From Sporomusa silvacetica DSM 10669 (lineage in GTDB: Bacteria > Bacillota > Negativicutes > Sporomusales > Sporomusaceae): a DNA stretch of 64,000 nucleotides. The translations under genes were made by a program, and so were the position numbers. The notes under the pieces were generated by a model. That model saw nothing but the letters and a program-made list of their open reading frames with translations, ran no database searches and had not been told where the DNA came from. The first letter of the stretch is position 1; each line of letters begins with the position of its first letter. The DNA is taken from positions 27,305-91,304 of the forward strand of contig NZ_LSLK01000165.1 of the NCBI RefSeq assembly GCF_002257705.1, given 5' to 3'. Of this stretch, positions 25,947 to 34,320 are shown one piece after another.

Positions 25947-27248
25947 ATGATGAAGAAAGTAGTAATTGTCGGTGGAGGCTGGGCCGGTTCTGCTGCTGCG
26001 TTAGCAGCGCGAAATACTGGTTGTGAGGTAGAACTATTTGAACGGGCAGATATGTTGCTTGGCACCGGATTAGTTGGCGGAATTATGCGTAATAATGGTC
26101 GCTTTACTGCTACGGAGGAAATGATTGCGATGGGTGGCGGGGAGTTATTTGAAATCTGTGATGCATGCGCACGCCATAAGAATATTGAGTTTCCAGGGCA
26201 TAAGCATGCTAGCTTATATGATGTATCAACCATTGAACCGGCGGTTCGTAGAGCATTGCTGGAGGCTGGGGTAAAAATTCATTTAATGGCTCGCATCAAT
26301 GATGTTATCGTCGAAGATGGCAAAATTATCAAAGTTATTGCCGGTGTACTGCATAATGATGAAGAAATTGAAGCTTATGGTGATGGATTTGTTGATACAT
26401 CCGGTACGGCCGGTCCCCAAGGTAATTGCATGAAGTATGGCAATGGCTGTGTCATGTGTATTTATCGTTGCCCGACCTTTGGACCACGTTTCAGTATTGC
26501 TGCGAAGGCTGGCGTAAAGGAAATTATCGGAGAAAAAGCCGATGGTACTTTGGGCGCAATGAGTGGAGCATGTAAACTTCTCAAAGATTCTCTTGCTCCT
26601 GAAGTCAAGGAAGAACTCGAAAGAACTGGCGTTTGTGTTATTGCGGTTCCGCGGCATTTGCAAAAAAGCATGGAATCCCTTGGACAAAAGGCATGCCAAC
26701 AGTATGCACTAAAGGAATTTGCTGAGAACATTGTTCTATTAGATACTGGTCATGCCAAACTCATGTCGGCATATTACCCCCTCGAGTTGCTGCGCCAAAT
26801 ACCTGGTTGTGCTAATGCCCGATTTGAAGATCCATATGCTGGCGGCATCGGCAACTCTATGCGCTATTTCGGTATGTTACCCCGAGACAATGCTTTGCAG
26901 GTACAAAGTCTGAAAAATGTTTTTTGTGCTGGCGAAAAAGCCGGATTACTTGTCGGTCATACCGAAGCGATTGTAACTGGAACACTCGCCGGCCATAATG
27001 CGGCACGACTGGTGTTAGGGCTTGAAACAATCGAAATTTCACCAGAGTTAGCTTGCGGCGACGCTATTGCTTATGTAAATGAAAAGATGCAGACAAAGGC
27101 AGGACTAACGAAGAAGTACACCTTCTCTGGTTCGGTATATTTTGAACGTATGAAAAATAAGAATCTTTATAGCACGAACGTTGAAGAAATTAAGAAAAAA
27201 GTTACTCAGACCAATATGCGTGGAATTTTTGCAGAGCGGTTCGACTAG
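25947..27248 (+). CDS. FAD-dependent oxidoreductase with an internal Cys cluster
   Basis: 433 residues. The dinucleotide-binding motif VVIVGGGWAGSAAALAA is at the N-terminus, followed by ELFERADMLLGTG. The C-terminal FAD-binding region contains NVFCAGEKAGLLVGHTEAIV. A Cys-rich stretch near residue 155 (NCMKYGNGCVMCIYRCP) could bind an Fe-S cluster or metal. The family includes GidA/ThiF-unrelated flavin oxidoreductases of unknown substrate. It is preceded by GAGGAGGTGC and followed 52 bases later by an aminotransferase, suggesting oxidation or rearrangement of an amino acid derivative; this is inference. Confidence 0.82.
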   Translation: MMKKVVIVGGGWAGSAAALAARNTGCEVELFERADMLLGTGLVGGIMRNNGRFTATEEMIAMGGGELFEICDACARHKNIEFPGHKHASLYDVSTIEPAVRRALLEAGVKIHLMARINDVIVEDGKIIKVIAGVLHNDEEIEAYGDGFVDTSGTAGPQGNCMKYGNGCVMCIYRCPTFGPRFSIAAKAGVKEIIGEKADGTLGAMSGACKLLKDSLAPEVKEELERTGVCVIAVPRHLQKSMESLGQKACQQYALKEFAENIVLLDTGHAKLMSAYYPLELLRQIPGCANARFEDPYAGGIGNSMRYFGMLPRDNALQVQSLKNVFCAGEKAGLLVGHTEAIVTGTLAGHNAARLVLGLETIEISPELACGDAIAYVNEKMQTKAGLTKKYTFSGSVYFERMKNKNLYSTNVEEIKKKVTQTNMRGIFAERFD

Positions 27249-27300
27249 GCTCACCTTTTTGAGCATGTAAACAACTAAAGTTATGAAGGGAGGCCTGTCT

Positions 27301-28491
27301 GTGGGAAATATAGCAGTGGCAAAGAGACTGGACCCGATTGCTTTCGCAGGAATTCGTAAAGTCTTTGAAAAAGCCAATCAGTTAGAAGCACAAGGTAAAA
27401 AGGTGATTCATTTTGAAATAGGCCGCCCCGATTTTGATACTCCGGTTCACATCAAAGAGGCTGCGAAACAGGCGTTAGATAAAGGTTTGGTCCACTATGC
27501 GCCGAACGGTGGAATCCCAGCATTGCGGGAAGCCCTTGCCCAAAGGCTTAAAGCCGATAAAAACCTGAATTACAACCCGGATACCGAAATCATAATTACA
27601 GCCGGGGGACAGGAAGCGTTGTATCTAAGCTTTTTGAGCATTCTTGATGAGGGGGATGAAGTAATTCTTCCTGATCCATGTTTTGGCCCATTTCCCTTGG
27701 CGGTGGGGCTGGCTGGCGGTGTTCCCGTTAAAATTGGACTGCAGCCAAGTCAAAATTACGGTTACGATTGGGAGGCTGTTAAAAAGGCGCTATCTCCCAG
27801 GACTAAGGCGATTATAGTGAATTCCCCCCATAATCCTACAGGTGGTGTTTGGTCAGAAGAACAACTAAAAACAGTAGCTGCCTTTGCCTGCGAGCATGAT
27901 CTGTGGCTAATCTGCGATGACGCCTATGACCATTTGATCTACGCGGGATGCCGGCTGTCACCCGCTGCGTTTCCGGGAATGCGGGAACGAACCATACTAT
28001 GTGGTTCGCTTTCCAAAACCTATGCAATGACAGGCTGGCGCATTGGCTATATTGCTGCGATTGAGCCGATCATTGGCGCAGCTATCCGGCTACAACAGAA
28101 TATTATGCTGTCACTTTGTACTTTCGCTCAGCATGGAGCGGTGGCAGGACTAACCGGTTCGCAAGACTGCGTCCGTGCTATGGCAGCAGAATTTGCTCGC
28201 CGGCGTCAACTGGTAATGGAAATGGTCCGACAAATCCCTGGAATTGAATTGGATGGAATGCCCAAAGGAGCATTTTATGTTTTTCCCCGCATTACTCTGC
28301 CCAACATCACTTCGGCTCAGGTCGCTGACTACTTATTGGATAAAGCGGGTGTTGCGGTGGTTGATGGTTTGGCTTTCGGTGTAAGCGGTAACGGGCATTT
28401 TCGCCTATCCTACGCAGTGTCGTATGAAGATTGTCGTGAAGGGCTGGAACGTATCGCGACGGCGATGAAAGTGTTGGCGCAAAAACAATAG
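27301..28491 (+). CDS. PLP-dependent class I/II aminotransferase
   Basis: 396 residues from GTG 27301, preferred over the ATG at 27283 because that ATG lies upstream of the ribosome site AAGGGAGG. The PLP lysine is in SLSKTYAMTGWRIGY, the Asp/Tyr pair in ICDDAYDHLIY, the Asn-Pro turn in VNSPHNPTGGVW and the substrate-carboxylate Arg in FRLSYA. Fold-type I aminotransferases of this subgroup act on aspartate, alanine or aromatic acids. Together with the hydroxyacid dehydrogenases downstream it could convert an amino acid via its keto acid to a hydroxyacid. Confidence 0.93.
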   Translation: MGNIAVAKRLDPIAFAGIRKVFEKANQLEAQGKKVIHFEIGRPDFDTPVHIKEAAKQALDKGLVHYAPNGGIPALREALAQRLKADKNLNYNPDTEIIITAGGQEALYLSFLSILDEGDEVILPDPCFGPFPLAVGLAGGVPVKIGLQPSQNYGYDWEAVKKALSPRTKAIIVNSPHNPTGGVWSEEQLKTVAAFACEHDLWLICDDAYDHLIYAGCRLSPAAFPGMRERTILCGSLSKTYAMTGWRIGYIAAIEPIIGAAIRLQQNIMLSLCTFAQHGAVAGLTGSQDCVRAMAAEFARRRQLVMEMVRQIPGIELDGMPKGAFYVFPRITLPNITSAQVADYLLDKAGVAVVDGLAFGVSGNGHFRLSYAVSYEDCREGLERIATAMKVLAQKQ

Positions 28492-28506
28492 TTGGGGGGG
28501 AGGAAT

Positions 28507-29490
28507 ATGTCTATCGTAATAAGTGCCATGCCAAAGTGGCGGTTTGATGCGTCGCAGGTTATAGTTCCTGAAGACTGGGATATTCGGTTTATCAATCCGT
28601 CAACAGAGAAAGAATTGATTCTAGCCTGCAAGGAAGCGGATTACCTGTTGGTGCCGGCGAGTACTCCCGAAATTAACGCCAACGTTCTGCGAAACATTAC
28701 GCATATCAAATTGATTCAGAGCGTAGGTGCGGGGTTTGACCGTATAGACACGCAAACGGCAGCAACGTTAAAAATACCGGTAGCCAATGTTCCTGGGCAA
28801 AATGCCAAATCAGTGGCCGAATTCACCATTGGTCTCATGATTGCGCTCCAACGGCAGATCCTTGTGGCAGATTGGGAAATAAAAGCTGGCAGGTACGGAG
28901 AGATCCGTAAAATTCTATTTAAGCAGGGACTAAATGAAATAGAAGACAGCAAGATTGGCCTAGTCGGGTTAGGGTCGATTGGCCAGCATGTAGCGAGAAT
29001 CTTACATAGTTTGGGAGCCTCAGTCAGTTACTACGATGGCAGGCGGCAACTGCCGGAAACAGAAGCTCAATTGCAGGTAAGCTATAAATCTCTGGCGGCA
29101 TTGCTGGCGGACAGTGATATTGTAAGCCTGCATGTGCCGCTCAATGATACTACGCGCGGTCTCATCGGCCAACGGCAACTGGAACTAATGTCGCCCGGTA
29201 GTTTTCTGATTAATACTGCGCGAGGTGAAATAGTTAATCAGACGGCCTTGGCGCAGATGCTGGAAACCGGCCGCATTGGTGGTGCGGCAATTGACGTCTT
29301 TACGCCGGAGCCGCCAAAATCGGAAAACCCATTGCTGAATCTTTCACCTGCGGCTAGGGCGCGGTTGATTGTGACACCGCATATTGCGGGAGTTACCGTC
29401 GGGGCAATGCGCAAGATGCTGCAGGCTAGTCTGGAAAACATTGCGCGAGTCATAAACGGTCAACCACCGGCAAATATAGTAAATAGATAA
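28507..29490 (+). CDS. D-2-hydroxyacid dehydrogenase
   Basis: 327 residues from ATG 28507 (GGGGGGAGGAAT just before it). The NAD-binding motif GLVGLGSIGQHVARIL is central; the catalytic Arg is in INTARGEIVNQ, Glu in VFTPEPPKSENPL and His in VTPHIAGVT. These are all the family's active-site residues. It would reduce a 2-oxoacid to the D-hydroxyacid with NADH, or the reverse. It is separated from the aminotransferase by 15 bases, so they are surely co-transcribed. Confidence 0.93.
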   Translation: MSIVISAMPKWRFDASQVIVPEDWDIRFINPSTEKELILACKEADYLLVPASTPEINANVLRNITHIKLIQSVGAGFDRIDTQTAATLKIPVANVPGQNAKSVAEFTIGLMIALQRQILVADWEIKAGRYGEIRKILFKQGLNEIEDSKIGLVGLGSIGQHVARILHSLGASVSYYDGRRQLPETEAQLQVSYKSLAALLADSDIVSLHVPLNDTTRGLIGQRQLELMSPGSFLINTARGEIVNQTALAQMLETGRIGGAAIDVFTPEPPKSENPLLNLSPAARARLIVTPHIAGVTVGAMRKMLQASLENIARVINGQPPANIVNR

Positions 29491-29668
29491 AGGTCTAAGC
29501 GATAAAGCCAAGGGAAATTGGTTATATTCTGATGCATAGTGAAGCAGGAATCTGACCCTATTCGACTTATTGAAAGTATCCTAAATTTGGTATGCAGCGC
29601 TCTGCAGCTTGAGCAGTAGTGGGACATACCGGAATGATACTATGCGAGAGCAGAAGGGATTGGATATC

Positions 29669-30625
29669 TTGAAAACAGTATTGATCACATCTAAAGAATT
29701 TGGCAGCCAAATCGATAGGCAGCATAGAATAAAGCTAGAGCAGTATTTTACCGAAAACAATTGGCAGATTGTATGGAACTCGGGAGGTTCAGCTATGAGT
29801 GCCAGAGACATCATCCAGCAGGATGTCAGGCACAGGCTTGACGCAATTTTGGTTTATTCCAGTTCAGATGAAATTAGCCAAGAGGTTTTCAAACACTGCC
29901 GGAATTTGAAAGTGGTATCGCGGCATGGTGTGGGTATCGAGAATATTGATGTCATGGCAGCTCAACAAGCAGGAGTGGAAGTTAAAACAACTGCCAAAAT
30001 GCCTGGATATGAGACAGTTGCTGATTTAACATTTGCTTTGATGTTGTCTTTGGCAAGGAGAGTGCCGCAGATTGACTCTACATTACGAAAAAGCGGCTGG
30101 TATCGCCCCGTTAGCAGCGATGTTTGGGGAAAAACACTTGGTATATTTGGGTTAGGACGTATTGGAAAAGCGGTTGCTAAACGGGCTAAAGGCTTTGATA
30201 TGAAAATTTTGGCTGCCACGCGTCACCCTGATGCTGCCTTTGTTGCAGCAAATGGGATAACCTTGTGCTCACGGGAGGAACTGTTGATCGCAGCTGATTT
30301 TGTCAGCTTGCATTGTATGTTACATCAAGAAACCAAGCATATGATTGGTGCCCCGGAGTTTGCCCTGATGAAACCAAGTGCCTATTTGATTAACACGGCC
30401 AGAGCAGGTCTGGTAAACCAAGGTGAGCTCCTTACTGCGCTGAAAAGTAAAACAATCGCCGGTGCAGCCATTGATGTATTCGAGAATGAACCGGCAGTGA
30501 ATGATCCCATCATCGCGGAAGGCTTGGATAATGTTGTGGCAACTACGCATGTTGGCTCATATACGGTGGACTCTCTTAGGCGGATGGACTTTCTGGTGGC
30601 AGAAAATATTGTAGAAGCAGTATAA
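29669..30625 (+). CDS. Second D-2-hydroxyacid dehydrogenase (phosphoglycerate dehydrogenase-like)
   Basis: 318 residues from TTG 29669, preceded by GAAGGGATTGG; longer in-frame starts at 29609 and 29642 lack a ribosome site. The NAD motif GIFGLGRIGKAVAKRA, catalytic NTARAGLVNQ, Glu in VFENEPAVNDP and His in TTHVGSYT are present. The sequence is only distantly similar to the upstream dehydrogenase, so it is not a recent duplication. The 178-base gap before it contains GAATCTGACCCTATTCG and no terminator. Confidence 0.9.
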   Translation: MKTVLITSKEFGSQIDRQHRIKLEQYFTENNWQIVWNSGGSAMSARDIIQQDVRHRLDAILVYSSSDEISQEVFKHCRNLKVVSRHGVGIENIDVMAAQQAGVEVKTTAKMPGYETVADLTFALMLSLARRVPQIDSTLRKSGWYRPVSSDVWGKTLGIFGLGRIGKAVAKRAKGFDMKILAATRHPDAAFVAANGITLCSREELLIAADFVSLHCMLHQETKHMIGAPEFALMKPSAYLINTARAGLVNQGELLTALKSKTIAGAAIDVFENEPAVNDPIIAEGLDNVVATTHVGSYTVDSLRRMDFLVAENIVEAV

Positions 30626-30683
30626 TAACTAGTAGAGAAATTTCAATAATGTATTGAAGGTGAGGATTTAATAACTTGATAAA

Positions 30684-30908
30684 AGGTATGGTAGAGGCGC
30701 GAGACGCAATAGTACTACAGGGAGCTGGCTGCGATGAACTGTAAGGAAAGGGCGGATTGCCGAAATGCTGGGAATGCTAATTCCCGGCATTGGGGCCGTA
30801 TTCAACAGGTACGGCACTGTCATCTTCGGATGGTGAGCTATCGCACGGGGTAAGACTCCTCTTCACTATGCCGGTAGCCTCTAACGTATATGGTGGCTAC
30901 CTTTTTTC
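30684..30908 (+). promoter_or_regulatory. Lysine riboswitch with terminator
   Basis: The conserved L-box features are visible in order: GTAGAGGCGCGA, AGTACTACAGGGAG, GGCGGATTGCCGAA, CTGTCATCTTCGGATG and GGTGAGCTATCGCACGG. The terminator GGTAGCC-tctaacgtatatggt-GGCTACCTTTTTT follows. This family represses when lysine binds. The downstream gene is a DUF441 membrane protein, 160 bases away across a copy of repeat A. The riboswitch therefore points to a lysine-linked role for that protein. Confidence 0.92.
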
Positions 30909-31019
30909 TTCTAGAGGGAAAGTATAACTTTCCCTGGATTGAACGCCTATACCCCTACAGGGCACAGGCGGCTTCTGCCGGCGTCCTAAAGGACTTGGCA
31001 CAAGCCAAGTCTTATTTTA
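30909..31019 (+). repeat. Dispersed repeat A, longer form, between riboswitch and gene
   Basis: Carries the optional insert TACCCCTACAGGGCACAGGC between the first module and GGCTTCTGCCGG. The first arm is altered (CTAGAGGGAAAG). It lies immediately after the T tract of the riboswitch terminator and before the DUF441 ribosome site, so it is in the mRNA leader whenever read-through occurs. Confidence 0.88.
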
Positions 31020-31065
31020 CTAGTTTGTTTAGAAGGTATGATTACATTTCTTAGGAGGTGAAAGT

Positions 31066-31524
31066 ATGAACTGGGATAATATGCCGCTATTAGTCATTCT
31101 GGTACTGTCGGTTATTGGAAACAACAATTCCGTATCCTTAGCCGTTTTGGCGCTGTTGCTAATAAAATTAATGGGTTTGACATCCTGGTTTCCTAGTATT
31201 GAAAACTATGGACTAAATATTGGCATTACCATTTTGACAATGGCAGTGCTAACGCCGTTGGCACAGGGCAGAATTTCCATAGGAGAAATGCTAGTTGCCT
31301 TCAAAACGCAGGCTGGTCTGATTGCCATAATTGTTGGGGTGATTGTATCTTGGGTGGCAACACAAGGCATGTATTTTTTGAAGGCATCGCCTGAGACTAC
31401 GACTGCTTTGGTTGTCGGTACAATCGGCGGTGTTTGTTTTCTGCACGGCCTGGCGATTGGCCCACTTATTGCCGGCGGCGTAGTAGCCATGATAATAAAT
31501 TTATTGAATTTATTTAAACAGTAA
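31066..31524 (+). CDS. DUF441 (YeaL-type) membrane protein under lysine riboswitch
   Basis: 152 residues, four or five helices, with the DUF441 pattern: IGNNNSVSLAVLALLLIKL, NYGLNIGITILTMAVLTPLA, and TTALVVGTIGGVCFLHGLAI near the C-terminus. The family has no proven function. TTAGGAGGTG precedes the ATG. Because the gene follows a lysine riboswitch, it is a candidate lysine or lysine-pathway-metabolite carrier; this is inferred from regulation, not from sequence similarity. A strong terminator lies 140 bases downstream. Confidence 0.88.
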   Translation: MNWDNMPLLVILVLSVIGNNNSVSLAVLALLLIKLMGLTSWFPSIENYGLNIGITILTMAVLTPLAQGRISIGEMLVAFKTQAGLIAIIVGVIVSWVATQGMYFLKASPETTTALVVGTIGGVCFLHGLAIGPLIAGGVVAMIINLLNLFKQ

Positions 31525-31663
31525 CTTGTATAGATACGCTGGAATATTATTATTTGTCCGTTCCATCTCATCCACCGATGTACTCTTTACCGCGGCTGCA
31601 GATGTCGCCAGCCGAAAAAAGAAAGAACAGTTACAAGAAGAGTTACAAATGCAATAAAATTTA

Positions 31664-31712
31664 TAAGAACAAATAGGACCAGCTGTTAAACGGCTGGTCC
31701 TATTTGTTCTTA
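31664..31712. terminator. Bidirectional terminator
   Basis: AAGAACAAATAGGACCAGC with GCTGGTCCTATTTGTTCTT forms a 19-bp perfect stem around TGTTAAACG, after the DUF441 gene. Confidence 0.85.
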
Positions 31713-31833
31713 GTTACTTCGGTTCTTCCCGTAGTTGAGTCTATTTTCGACTCGATAAGAAGATATAGTAAAAAAGGATAATGCTGCAATATGTATAAAT
31801 TAGTAGTATATAAAAATAACTGGAGATGATCCC

Positions 31834-32451
31834 TTGAAACGCTTCCTATACTTAAATTTTATACTTATCTTTTTACTTACCCTAACTGTCAGTGCGGAGC
31901 CACTCAATATAGCTGCCGAACTCAGCAATGTACAATCGCTTCAAAACATGCAAACTGGCATTTACGCCATTTCTGAAGAAGTTCTAAATACCTACTTTGC
32001 AGACATAGCCGCTAATAACCCTAAGGTAAAAAATGCGACTATTGCCATACTTAAGAACAACAAAATCATACTCACAACAACCATCGAAAAAACAGGAACA
32101 GTTAGGCTTACCTGCACCATCAAAGAATTTTATTTTGATAAAGACAACGCACTACTAAAAATGCATATCGACAAAAAAGAACTCCTAGGCAGTTCCATCA
32201 CATCCTGGTTCATGAATCAAATGAGCCTAGGCTTCATCACCGACCTTTACGGCAACCCACTTGCCCAAGCCAACATCAACAGCAAAGTAAACGGTAATAC
32301 CATTGATATCGATCTAAAACCCTTTGCCACCAGTCTATTTACAACCGGAATCGGACAAACCATCGGCGATCAACTCATAATATCCAATGTCACAACAGAA
32401 GATAAAACCCTATACCTTCATACCAACTTGGCTGTTACTTTATTAAAATAG
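31834..32451 (+). CDS. Hypothetical exported protein, 205 aa
   Basis: A TTG start with GGAGATG 8 bases upstream gives a clean signal peptide (MKRFLYLNFILIFLLTLTVS, cleavage near SAE). The mature part alternates beta-type segments (ATIAILKNNKIILTTTIEKT) and ends VTLLK, in the manner of small lipid-binding DUF2993/LmeA-like proteins, but no family is confirmed. Codons ending in C and runs of CAACA/ACC are more frequent than in neighbours, so recent transfer is possible. No operon partner. Confidence 0.65.
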   Translation: MKRFLYLNFILIFLLTLTVSAEPLNIAAELSNVQSLQNMQTGIYAISEEVLNTYFADIAANNPKVKNATIAILKNNKIILTTTIEKTGTVRLTCTIKEFYFDKDNALLKMHIDKKELLGSSITSWFMNQMSLGFITDLYGNPLAQANINSKVNGNTIDIDLKPFATSLFTTGIGQTIGDQLIISNVTTEDKTLYLHTNLAVTLLK

Positions 32452-32471
32452 AAATATAGTAAGGAGCCTTC

Positions 32472-32551
32472 ATGAATGCAAGCTGCCGGTTACGCATGAG
32501 GAAGTGAAGGAAGTGGTTGTGGACAAGCTAATCAAAAAAGTTTTCCGTTAG
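32472..32551 (+). pseudogene. Possible frameshifted small gene
   Basis: AAGGAG stands before an ATG whose frame ends after 11 codons; one base further on, another frame continues KLPVTHEEVKEVVVDKLIKK, a coding-like amphipathic sequence, to a TAG at 32549. Adding one base after the third codon would join them into about 26 residues. Weak evidence only. Confidence 0.25.
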
Positions 32552-32575
32552 TTGTGAACTGTCCTTTTGATTGTC

Positions 32576-33271
32576 TTAGTGAAGCAGCCAACTGCTTAGG
32601 GGAGAAGCCATCAGTGCGGTAACTACACCGACCAGTGCGATAGCTACGCCACTGACCGCTCCGGCCAACTCGTTATCCTCCAGACAGCGGTCGGCGCCCA
32701 AGGCATGAGAGGCGGCGCCGATGGCCAATCCCCGGGCGATTTGATTCTTGACGCCAATACGGGTTAATAGCGCCGGACCGATAATGGCGCCTGTCAAGCC
32801 GGCGATGATGACTGCCCCAACTGTGAGTGACGGAATGCCACCGAGGGAACGGGCAATTTCCATTGCGATTGGTGTGGTTACTGACTTAGGTGTTAGCGAG
32901 AGTGTGATTTCCAGTGAGGCGTCTAAAAATGAGGCGATGCCAAGTACGGAAACAACACCTATTAGCGAACCGCTGACCACACCGATCAAAATAGCCTGCC
33001 AATTTTTTCTCAGTACAGGCAATTGGCGTACAAGGGGAATGGCCAGCGCCACGGTGGCCGGGCCGAGCAAGAAAGTTATGTATTGACCGCCACGGTTGTA
33101 GTCGACATAGTCAATGTTTGCGATGCTCAGCAATCCGATTAGGAGCAATGTGGAAATCAGCATAGGATGCAGAAGACGCTGTTTCGTTTTTTGCTGCAGC
33201 CACTTTGCCAGTTGAAAAACAAACAACGTGGCTGTAAGACCGAAGAGCGGGTTTTTAATTAGTTCAGTCAC
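32576..33271 (-). CDS. lrgB: LrgB family membrane protein
   Basis: 231 residues, six to seven helices. Family segments: NPLFGLTATLFVFQLAKWLQ, LLGPATVALAIPLVRQ, KSVTTPIAMEIARSLGGIPS, GLTGAIIGPALLTRIGVKNQ and ASHALGADRCLEDNELAGAV. LrgB with LrgA forms a membrane system first linked to murein hydrolase control, and in several bacteria acts in pyruvate uptake. The start overlaps the end of lrgA by 8 bases, showing translational coupling. No LytSR-type regulator is present. Confidence 0.93.
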   Translation of the reverse strand: MTELIKNPLFGLTATLFVFQLAKWLQQKTKQRLLHPMLISTLLLIGLLSIANIDYVDYNRGGQYITFLLGPATVALAIPLVRQLPVLRKNWQAILIGVVSGSLIGVVSVLGIASFLDASLEITLSLTPKSVTTPIAMEIARSLGGIPSLTVGAVIIAGLTGAIIGPALLTRIGVKNQIARGLAIGAASHALGADRCLEDNELAGAVSGVAIALVGVVTALMASPLSSWLLH

Positions 33272-33635
33272 TGGGTGTCACCTTCTTATCCGGATTCGGC
33301 AGTACTTGATCGACAATTTTTCCTGTTAGACACAGGACAATCAAGGTACTAATTAGCACAGTCAGGATAATGGCCACGCTATTTTGAAACAACAAGTCGG
33401 CATAAAGGATCAAGCCAACACCTGCAGGGATAAAGAACAGGCTCATTTCGCTGAGCAGAGCATTAGCTGTCTGTTCAATAAAGTGCATTGGCAAGAGTCC
33501 GGTTGCTAAGGCGATAGCTAGCAAAACAAGCCCGGCTAGGCTACCTGGCAAGGGAAGGTGTAATAGCTGGCTGAGCGTTGTTCCGACAAACTGAAAGAGC
33601 AACAATATGGTAAAGCCAAATATAAAGTTCATCAT
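33264..33635 (-). CDS. lrgA: LrgA family holin-like membrane protein
   Basis: 123 residues from the first of two adjacent ATGs, with AAAGGAG 7 bases before it; a longer frame to 33665 lies upstream of that ribosome site. Four helices; GSLAGLVLLAIALATGLLP and LLSEMSLFFIPAGVGLI are conserved in CidA/LrgA proteins. It is the first gene of the lrgAB pair. Confidence 0.93.
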   Translation of the reverse strand: MMNFIFGFTILLLFQFVGTTLSQLLHLPLPGSLAGLVLLAIALATGLLPMHFIEQTANALLSEMSLFFIPAGVGLILYADLLFQNSVAIILTVLISTLIVLCLTGKIVDQVLPNPDKKVTPSD

Positions 33636-33757
33636 AACATAGCTCCTTTCGCAATTAAAATGCATAAAATCAATTGTAATAAGTTCGACTTGGGTCTGTC
33701 AAGTTGGGAGTGTCCATCTGATATGGAGCATAACGGACAGGAACACGGCTGAAACGT

Positions 33758-33798
33758 AAAACAGCGCCCAATATCATTATTTGGCGCTGTTTTGTTAC
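33758..33798. terminator. Terminator-like hairpin
   Basis: AAAACAGCGCC...GGCGCTGTTTTGTT, an 11-bp stem with flanking A and T runs in the lrgA/ridA gap; no gene obviously ends here on the plus strand. Confidence 0.6.
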
Positions 33799-34018
33799 AG
33801 GGGGCGGGGTTATTAAGTGCGCCCTGCGACTTAACACGATAAAAAATTATTAAAAAGTTATTACCTGATAGTGAAGTCGTTTCAGCAAAGCTGAAACAGC
33901 CAAGTTTATGGTGACAGTATACCCCGTCTGTAGTGTCGGTAGTCTTGCCGCGTGCATTAAGATAAACGTCTTTTTAGAATCAAACTTTAGTAGATAGTTT
34001 GTTTTATTTGGAGTATAG

Positions 34019-34126
34019 ATGAGCAAATTAAGGGAAAGCATTACTGAGTTCCACAAGGTCAGTCACCTTCCCGCGCTACCCTTTATATTAAAGGCAGATA
34101 ACTGCCCTCAATATAAAAAAGACTAA
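34019..34126 (+). CDS. Possible 35-aa peptide gene
   Basis: TTTGGAG lies 6 bases before an ATG opening a 35-residue frame, MSKLRESITEFHKVSHLPAL and on to QYKKD. The frame looks coding but matches nothing known. It sits 62 bases before the ridA remnant, and might be a leader or an unrelated remnant. The remainder of the 33.8-34.2 kb region is A/T-rich without other signals. Confidence 0.35.
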   Translation: MSKLRESITEFHKVSHLPALPFILKADNCPQYKKD

Positions 34127-34188
34127 ATTTTTTTGCAAATATAACTGCAAAAACTACGTAATCACCATTACATTTAGGAGGAATGACA

Positions 34189-34308
34189 ATGAAAGAAGTA
34201 ATCGAAACAAAACAGGCACCTCAGGCAATCGGTCCCTATTCGCAAGCTAGGATGTCCGGAGGTGTTTTGGTCGAAATCGAATTGATTGCTTGCAGCCACA
34301 ATAAATAA
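34189..34308 (+). pseudogene. ridA: ridA with a large in-frame internal deletion
   Basis: TTAGGAGG precedes the ATG. The 39-residue frame begins exactly like RidA/YjgF (MKEVIETKQAPQAIGPYSQA) and then, after SGGVLV, jumps to the family's C-terminal VEIE-x-IA motif (LVEIELIACSHNK). About 85 residues are missing, including the catalytic Arg region. RidA deaminates the reactive enamine made by threonine dehydratase, and ilvA follows 12 bases later. The frame is intact but the enzyme cannot be; the junction sits on a short GTTTTGGT-like similarity between the two ends. Confidence 0.85.
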
Positions 34309-34320
34309 GGAGATGCTATA

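Noticed and set aside
31545..31655. Coding-like fragment (DVLFTAAADVASRKKKEQ) after the DUF441 gene
   Set aside because: No start or ribosome site; too short to identify. It might be a gene remnant.
34020..34080. Resemblance of CCTTCCCGCGCTACCC to a reversed T-box motif before ilvA
   Set aside because: The T-box sequence AGGGTGG-N-ACCGCG is not matched and orientation is wrong.
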